Assembly: GCA_905479665.1 (NCBI GenBank)
Contig: CAJQNM010000371.1
Coordinates: 1-18,552, forward strand
Origin: an uncultured Saprospiraceae bacterium
Lineage (GTDB): Bacteria > Bacteroidota > Bacteroidia > Chitinophagales > Saprospiraceae
Direction of reading: 5' to 3'
DNA length: 18,552 nucleotides
Of this stretch, positions 13,870-18,552 are shown piece after piece; position 1 is the first letter of the stretch, and every line of letters begins with the position of its first letter. A model generated the notes under the pieces. It saw only the letters and a list, made by a program, of their open reading frames with translations. It was not told where the DNA came from and ran no database searches. Both the position numbers and the translations under genes were made by a program.

Positions 13870-16296
13870 ATGAAAAATATCGCATTGACATTCATGGCGT
13901 GTCTTTTCCTCTTGCCATCTGCCCTTGCCCAACTTCCCTCGGGCTCGATCGCCACTGACTTTAACGTCACCGACATCAATGGCAATCAACATCATCTTTA
14001 CAGCTATTTGGATCAAGGCAAAACGGTCATCCTTGACTTTTCGGCTGCCTGGTGCCCTCTTTGTTTCGGCTACCACAGCACGAATGCCCTAGAAGACTTC
14101 TATACCCTCCATGGTCCCGATGGCTCTGATGAGGCGATGGTCCTCTTCATCGAAAAAGACATCAACATGGGACTCGCAGACCTGATGGGCAACACCAGTG
14201 CCAGTGCAGGAGATTTTGTGAGTGGCACCTCCTACCCCATTATTGACACCTCAGTGCTCAATGATGCCTATCGACCCGATGCTTTGCCCACCATTTACGG
14301 AGTACACCCCGATCGCGTAATGACCACCCTCGGTCGCAGCACTGCAGAAGAACTGATCGAATTCGTCCGCTCCTTTGAGCCGGTAGACAGTGTGATGCCA
14401 GTCGATAGCATGATCGAATTTTCCCTCACGAGTGTGAGAGATATCTCTTGCAATGGAGAAACAGACGGAGCCATAGATATCGCAGTCAGTGGCCCGGCCA
14501 CTTCATTTACCTATCTCTGGTCCAATTCGGAGACCACACAAGACTTATCTGACCTTCCAGCAGGTCTCTACTCCTGTCGCATCACCGACAATTTGGGCAA
14601 TACACTTGATACGGAACCTATTTTGGTAGCTGAACCAGATGTGCTCACCGTTGCTTTCTTGCGCAACACACCTTCCACATCGATGGCCACGGATGGATCA
14701 ATCATTGCCAATGTGACGGGCGGAGTGCCACCATACAGCTATATCTGGAACGATGGCACTGCCGGAGTCGAACTAAGTGATGTCGGAGAGGGAGACTACT
14801 CCATACAGGTAGTCGATGCAAATAACTGCCAGGCTGCTGGAGATGTTAATCTGACAGTACCTACTTGTGCACTCTTCCTCGCTATCAATATAGAAGCCAC
14901 AACCTGCAACGAAAATGCCGATGGCCGAGTAAATTTACTGGTCGAGCGCGCTCAAGGTGCTGTCACCTTCGAATGGAATACTGGAGATACCACCCAAAAT
15001 CTAACCAACCTGGTCAGCGGCGGCTATGAAGTGACTGTCACCGATGAACTCGGCTGTTCTGCCACGGCCGGAGGCATGGTGACCGTTAGTGATCCTGTCT
15101 CGCCTATTGCCCGCATCCGCTCTGAAGTCTTCGAAGTTTATCTCGGCGACAATGGCACTGGATTTCTCACAGCTCAACAAGTCGATTCTGGTAGTTTTGA
15201 CAATTGCGCCATACTCGGAATACAGCTCAGCGAAGAGGAATTTGACTGCAGTAAGCTGGGACGCAATTTTGTCGAATTTGCGGTTATTGACGAAGCGCTC
15301 AACATGTCGCGCCGTGAAATCGAAGTCACCGTACTCGATACAATGAGTCCGCGCTTTGCCTGCCCCGATACCTCCCTATTTGTACAACCCTGCAATGGCA
15401 TCGTAAACTATGCCGTGCCTCAGATCATTGATAACTGTCCTCAAGGATCGACTACAAGTTTGGTCGGACGAGGATCAGGAAAGGTATTTCCCGAAGGCAA
15501 TCATACCGAAACATACAACTACGCATCCTCTGATGGATCGCGAGCCTCATGTACGATAGAGCTGATGGTGCGTCCCTGGATCAGGGCAGATGTCCTCGTA
15601 ACCGATGCTTCTTGTGCAGGTGAAAACGATGGTTCTGCCACAGTTGTCGTGTCCAATGGCTCTTCAAATTACCAATACCGTTGGAGTAATGGTCAGACCA
15701 CCGGTGCGAGCATCGGCCTCTCAGCTGGAAATTATAGTGTGTCTGTAGAGGATACTACGGAGTGCAATTTCAACTTTGATTTCTTTGTCGGAGAACCAGT
15801 GGAGATTTTTGCTCGCCTCGACTCTATTGTTGGTGGTGGCGCAAAATCGGATGCCCATGTCAGCGTATTTGGTGGCACACCACCGTATCGATATTTATGG
15901 CTCACCGGTGGCAATGCAGTGGCTTCCATTCAGGATCCCAGAGGTTTAGACCCCGGACTTTACACGCTAGACATCACCGACGACAATGATTGTACATTGA
16001 GCTACTTCGTCGGTCAGGTGGGCGGCACAACCGCGGCACGCGAATTCGGTGTGCTGCAAAATCTAATCGTTGCCCCCAATCCAAATCAAGGTGAGTTCTA
16101 CCTTGAAATACCGGCCGCAGCCGTGGGACGCACAGGCGAACTTTATCTGTTCAACATTTTGGGTCAGCAGCTTGACGTGCAAACCAAAACATTTACCGCA
16201 CGCACTCCGGTGCATACGCAACTGCCTCCCGGCCTCTATGTGTTGGAAGCGCGTCTGGAAGGCAGCCGATCTGTTCAGCGAGTGCAAATTCACTAG
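13870..16296 (+). CDS. T9SS-exported protein with thioredoxin-like domain, SprB repeats and HYR domain
   Basis: I chose the ATG at 13870 over an upstream GTG at 13846, because MKNIALTFMACLFLLPSALA is a clean signal peptide; this gives 808 residues. A thioredoxin/TlpA-like domain covers about 22-170, with WCPLC at 61-65 (CPLC as the redox motif) in DFSAAWCPLC. SprB-type repeats follow at about 190-255, 259-330 and 340-407, each with the pattern CNGETDGAIDI, YLWSNSETTQDLSDLPAGLY or close variants. Two HYR/Ig-like segments lie at about 410-490 and 491-567 (SPRFACPDTSLFVQPCNG), then more SprB repeats at 571-643 and 645-717. The last ~78 residues (VAPNPNQGEFYLEI, LYLFNILGQQL, LPPGLYVLEA, VQRVQIH) are a T9SS type A sorting domain. 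It is probably a surface or secreted adhesin-like protein carrying a thiol-disulfide or peroxiredoxin-like head; the enzymatic role is untested. Confidence 0.9.
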   Translation: MKNIALTFMACLFLLPSALAQLPSGSIATDFNVTDINGNQHHLYSYLDQGKTVILDFSAAWCPLCFGYHSTNALEDFYTLHGPDGSDEAMVLFIEKDINMGLADLMGNTSASAGDFVSGTSYPIIDTSVLNDAYRPDALPTIYGVHPDRVMTTLGRSTAEELIEFVRSFEPVDSVMPVDSMIEFSLTSVRDISCNGETDGAIDIAVSGPATSFTYLWSNSETTQDLSDLPAGLYSCRITDNLGNTLDTEPILVAEPDVLTVAFLRNTPSTSMATDGSIIANVTGGVPPYSYIWNDGTAGVELSDVGEGDYSIQVVDANNCQAAGDVNLTVPTCALFLAINIEATTCNENADGRVNLLVERAQGAVTFEWNTGDTTQNLTNLVSGGYEVTVTDELGCSATAGGMVTVSDPVSPIARIRSEVFEVYLGDNGTGFLTAQQVDSGSFDNCAILGIQLSEEEFDCSKLGRNFVEFAVIDEALNMSRREIEVTVLDTMSPRFACPDTSLFVQPCNGIVNYAVPQIIDNCPQGSTTSLVGRGSGKVFPEGNHTETYNYASSDGSRASCTIELMVRPWIRADVLVTDASCAGENDGSATVVVSNGSSNYQYRWSNGQTTGASIGLSAGNYSVSVEDTTECNFNFDFFVGEPVEIFARLDSIVGGGAKSDAHVSVFGGTPPYRYLWLTGGNAVASIQDPRGLDPGLYTLDITDDNDCTLSYFVGQVGGTTAAREFGVLQNLIVAPNPNQGEFYLEIPAAAVGRTGELYLFNILGQQLDVQTKTFTARTPVHTQLPPGLYVLEARLEGSRSVQRVQIH

Positions 16297-16316
16297 TAAA
16301 TGCGAAAGCCTACTCG

Positions 16317-16676
16317 GTGCCTCTAGATCGAAAGGAGCTATCTCACCATGTATATGTCGTCGAGCTCGACCGAAGCGTCTGGACTGACAATTGGAAATTT
16401 CGACAAGCCAATCCACAGTATCAGGGCATGTTAGATTGTCTATACGTAGGCATGACAAGTAAGACCCCGCAAGAAAGACTGCGCATTCACAAATCGGCAG
16501 GACGGTCCAAAAAGGGCCACAAAATCTCATCCTGGATTGTGGAAAAGTATGGCAAATATCTGCGCCCGAGCCTCTACCGCCATCTCAATCCGATGACACG
16601 AGCAGATGCCATCGAGATGGAAGGCCAGCTTGCCGAAGAGCTGCGAAAAAAAGGGTACGCGGTCTGGTGGAACTGA
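16317..16676 (+). CDS. GIY-YIG-like nuclease family protein
   Basis: A small protein of about 119 residues, read from a GTG start; no ATG is available in frame, so the exact start is uncertain. HVYVVEL at residues 11-17 matches the GIY strand and CLYVGMTSKTPQERLRIHKS at 41-60 the YIG part, with candidate catalytic Arg54 or Arg56. AIEMEGQLAEELRKKGYAVWWN at 98-119 supplies a Glu where the family has its metal-binding residue. Such stand-alone domains can cut DNA, but no substrate can be inferred. It begins 20 nt after the T9SS protein gene and may be cotranscribed with it. Its stop codon is followed at once by heptamer repeats. Confidence 0.7.
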   Translation: MPLDRKELSHHVYVVELDRSVWTDNWKFRQANPQYQGMLDCLYVGMTSKTPQERLRIHKSAGRSKKGHKISSWIVEKYGKYLRPSLYRHLNPMTRADAIEMEGQLAEELRKKGYAVWWN

Positions 16677-16680
16677 GTTG

Positions 16681-16740
16681 TGAGCTTTGAGCTTTGAGCT
16701 TTGAGCTGGTTCAAAGTTCAAAAAAGGGTTCAAGGTTCAA
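16681..16740. repeat. Two heptamer repeat tracts forming an inverted pair
   Basis: TGAGCTT-type heptamers occur four times at 16681-16708. GTTCAA-type units occur four times at 16709-16740. The second tract is a diverged reverse complement of the first. As RNA, 16693-16706 can pair with 16709-16722 over about 13 bp including G-U pairs. Confidence 0.75.
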
Positions 16741-16762
16741 CTCGTCTTCTTTCTCTCCCTGT

Positions 16763-16906
16763 CTCGTTATCTCGAAATCTCGCAGTCTCGTCATCTCGCA
16801 GTCTCGTCATCTCTCAGTCTCGTCATCTCTCAGTCTCGAACTCTCGAAATCTCGGTGTCTCGAACTCTCAAAATCTCGATCTCTCGAAATCTCGTAGTCT
16901 CGAACT
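16763..16906. repeat. Octamer array: 18 in-register copies of CTCGNNNT
   Basis: Eighteen consecutive 8-nt units fit CTC-G-NNN-T with no insertion or deletion. CTC and the final T are kept in all 18; the G is kept in 15 (T in units 7 and 9, A in unit 14). The three N positions vary (TTA, AAA, CAG, TCA, AAC, GTG and so on). Units 3-9 alternate CAG and TCA forms, a 16-nt higher-order repeat. The array ends 21 nt before the lepA start codon. Confidence 0.85.
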
Positions 16907-16912
16907 CTCTCC

Positions 16913-16920
16913 TATCTTTA
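16913..16920 (+). promoter_or_regulatory. Weak -7 box candidate for lepA
   Basis: TATCTTTA has one mismatch to TAnnTTTG and lies directly after the octamer array, only 7 nt before the lepA ATG. If used, the transcript would be nearly leaderless. An upstream promoter with read-through is the alternative. Confidence 0.3.
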
Positions 16921-16927
16921 CACCCAT

Positions 16928-18552
16928 ATGCAAGACATCCGCAATTTCTGCATCATCGCTCATATTGATCACGGCAAAAGTACACTCGCCGATCGCCTGC
17001 TCGAAGAGACATCTACGATCTCTCAGCGTAACATGAAAGATCAGGCCCTCGACGATATGGATATCGAACGTGAAAGAGGCATAACGATCAAAAGCCACGC
17101 GATTCAGTTGGAGTACAAGCATACAGATGGCCAGCAGTACACATTCAATCTCATAGACACCCCAGGTCACGTCGATTTTAGCTACGAGGTCTCCCGCTCG
17201 ATTGCTGCCTGCGAGGGTGCATTGCTTCTGGTGGATGCCTCGCAAGGCATTCAGGCCCAGACAATCTCTAACCTATACCTCGCAATCGAGCATGATCTCG
17301 AAATCATTCCGATCTTAAACAAGGTCGACATGGACAGTGCAATGATTGAGGATGTCTCCGATCAGATTATTGATTTGATTGGCTGCAAACACGAAGAGAT
17401 CATTCTTGCTAGTGGCAAGACTGGTCGCGGAGTACCAGAGATCCTGGCTGCCGTCGTGGACCGGATTCCTGCGCCCAAAGGTGACCCCAAGGCACCACTG
17501 CAGGCGCTCATTTTTGACTCGGTCTTCAATTCTTTCCGTGGCGTGATCGTCTATTTCAAAATCATGAATGGCCACCTTCGAAAAGGAGACATGATTCGGT
17601 TTATGAATACCGGCAAAGAGTATCAGGCAGATGAAATCGGCATTTTGCGCCTCGATCAAATCCCTAAGAAAGAACTTTACGCTGGAAATGTAGGCTATGT
17701 CATCACTGGGATCAAAGCATCTAAGGAGGTAAAGGTCGGCGACACGGTTACGCTAGCCGAGCGGCCCTGTGCAGAAGCGATCCATGGCTTTGAAGATGTG
17801 AAACCCATGGTCTTTGCCGGTATTTTTCCCATCGACAATGATGATTTTGAAGATCTCCGAGATAGTCTGGAAAAACTCCAGCTAAACGATGCATCATTGG
17901 TCTTTGAGCCGGAATCTTCGGTGGCTCTTGGTTTTGGATTTCGCTGCGGATTTCTCGGCATGCTCCACCTTGAGATTATTCAGGAGCGACTCAGTCGTGA
18001 GTTTGATCAAGAAGTCATCACCACCATCCCCAATGTATCGTACGTTGGCTACATCAGGAGAGAGCCGGACACGCCCATTGTGATCAACACTCCCACAGAA
18101 CTGCCCGATCCCACCCTGCTCCTGAAAATCGAGGAGCCCTACATTGAAGCTCAAATCATCACCAAGCCAGAGTACTTTGGTACGATTATGAAGCTGTGCA
18201 TGGAAAAACGGGGCATCATGACGAAACAATCATACCTGACCACTGAGCGTGTCGAACTCACCTTCGAGCTCCCGCTGGCAGAGATTGTTTTTGATTTTTA
18301 CGACCGGCTCAAATCAATCAGCCGTGGCTACGCTAGTTTTGACTACGCCCCTATTGACTACCGCGCTTCTGACTTGGTCAAGATGGATATCAAGCTCAAC
18401 AGTGAGCCTGTAGATGCTCTCAGCGCCCTAGTCCATCGAGACAAAGCCGCTTCTTTCGGACGTAAGATCTGCAAGCGACTCAAGGAGCTCTTGCCACGGC
18501 AGCAATTTGTCATCGCCATTCAAGCAGCCATCGGGGCAAAAATCATAGCTCG
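16928..18552 (+). CDS. lepA: Elongation factor 4 (LepA), N-terminal ~90% (runs off right edge)
   Basis: LepA is a ribosome-associated GTPase that acts on translating or assembling ribosomes, historically described as a back-translocase. The frame is open to the window edge, showing about 541 of the roughly 600 residues usual for the family. It starts MQDIRNFCIIAHIDHGKSTL, with G1 AHIDHGKST at 11-19, G2 ERERGITI, G3 DTPGHVDF, G4 NKVD, and a G5-like SGKTG where SAKTG is usual. Domain II (RGVIVYFKIMNGHLRKGD) and domain III follow. The family-specific blocks GFGFRCGFLGMLHLEI, IEEPYIEAQIITKPEY, GIMTKQSYL and DFYDRLKSISRGYASFDY are present. The visible end lies within the LepA-specific C-terminal domain (DLVKMDIKLNSEPVDALSALVHRD). 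It is preceded by unusual octamer repeats. Confidence 0.97.
   Translation, partial: MQDIRNFCIIAHIDHGKSTLADRLLEETSTISQRNMKDQALDDMDIERERGITIKSHAIQLEYKHTDGQQYTFNLIDTPGHVDFSYEVSRSIAACEGALLLVDASQGIQAQTISNLYLAIEHDLEIIPILNKVDMDSAMIEDVSDQIIDLIGCKHEEIILASGKTGRGVPEILAAVVDRIPAPKGDPKAPLQALIFDSVFNSFRGVIVYFKIMNGHLRKGDMIRFMNTGKEYQADEIGILRLDQIPKKELYAGNVGYVITGIKASKEVKVGDTVTLAERPCAEAIHGFEDVKPMVFAGIFPIDNDDFEDLRDSLEKLQLNDASLVFEPESSVALGFGFRCGFLGMLHLEIIQERLSREFDQEVITTIPNVSYVGYIRREPDTPIVINTPTELPDPTLLLKIEEPYIEAQIITKPEYFGTIMKLCMEKRGIMTKQSYLTTERVELTFELPLAEIVFDFYDRLKSISRGYASFDYAPIDYRASDLVKMDIKLNSEPVDALSALVHRDKAASFGRKICKRLKELLPRQQFVIAIQAAIGAKIIA

Noticed and set aside
16763..16906. CRISPR or protein-coding low-complexity Ser/Leu/Arg repeat
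   Set aside because: The 8-nt unit is far too short for CRISPR. The open frames through it are only by-products of the periodicity, and the longer one runs into lepA on the same strand in another frame.
16868..18229. Minus-strand ORFs of 88-125 residues
   Set aside because: They are shadows of lepA, which has all GTPase and family-specific motifs.

Overview
The window looks like chromosomal DNA from a member of the Bacteroidota, most likely a Saprospiria/Lewinella-like marine or sludge bacterium. The phylum call rests on several things read directly: three secreted proteins with type IX secretion (T9SS) C-terminal sorting domains, SprB-type and HYR-type adhesin repeats, a CarboxypepD_reg/plug TonB receptor of the Bacteroidota type, the small DUF4295 gene between rpmG and ftsY, a DUF5684-fused signal peptidase I, and -7 promoter boxes of the Bacteroidota TAnnTTTG type. 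The Saprospiria placement is inference from the HYR/SprB/T9SS style.

Layout. Positions 1-2145 (minus strand) form a probable operon: a PolB-like 3'-5' exonuclease, rpe (ribulose-phosphate 3-epimerase, 4 nt downstream), and the N-terminal part of a TonB-dependent receptor that leaves the window. Divergent from it, 2273-3253 encodes a membrane-anchored coiled-coil protein that ends at a strong terminator. After a 271-nt gap with two inverted repeats comes lepB (signal peptidase I, GTG start), which ends in a long hairpin. Next are a secreted beta-propeller-like protein and, 10 nt downstream, a subtilisin-family protease with a T9SS tail. Converging on the protease from the minus strand is an 833-residue secreted protein made of eight Cys-containing modules plus a T9SS tail. 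A duplicated palindrome lies between the two stop codons.

Positions 10232-12105 hold a housekeeping cluster: tRNA-Arg(ACG), rpmB, rpmG, DUF4295 and ftsY, with a terminator and a promoter box between DUF4295 and ftsY. A minus-strand lipoprotein gene converges on ftsY with only 10 nt between the stop codons. From 12863 to 13869 there is about 1 kb of non-coding DNA. It carries three tandem copies of a REP-like element, each with two hairpins, followed by a long polypyrimidine tract. Downstream lie an 808-residue T9SS-exported protein (thioredoxin-like domain, SprB repeats, HYR) and a GIY-YIG-type small protein. The intergenic region before lepA is built from three short tandem repeats: two heptamer tracts that are diverged inverted complements, and 18 in-register copies of CTCGNNNT. 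The 5' part of lepA (elongation factor 4) then runs off the right end.

How the genes relate. LepB and FtsY belong to the Sec/SRP export route that supplies the periplasm, and the three T9SS cargo proteins would pass through Sec and signal peptidase before crossing the outer membrane. This is shared pathway membership, not evidence of a dedicated system. I found no phage, CRISPR, toxin-antitoxin or intact transposase gene. The most unusual material is the non-coding repeats at 13039-13707 and 16681-16906 and the modular 833-residue secreted protein.
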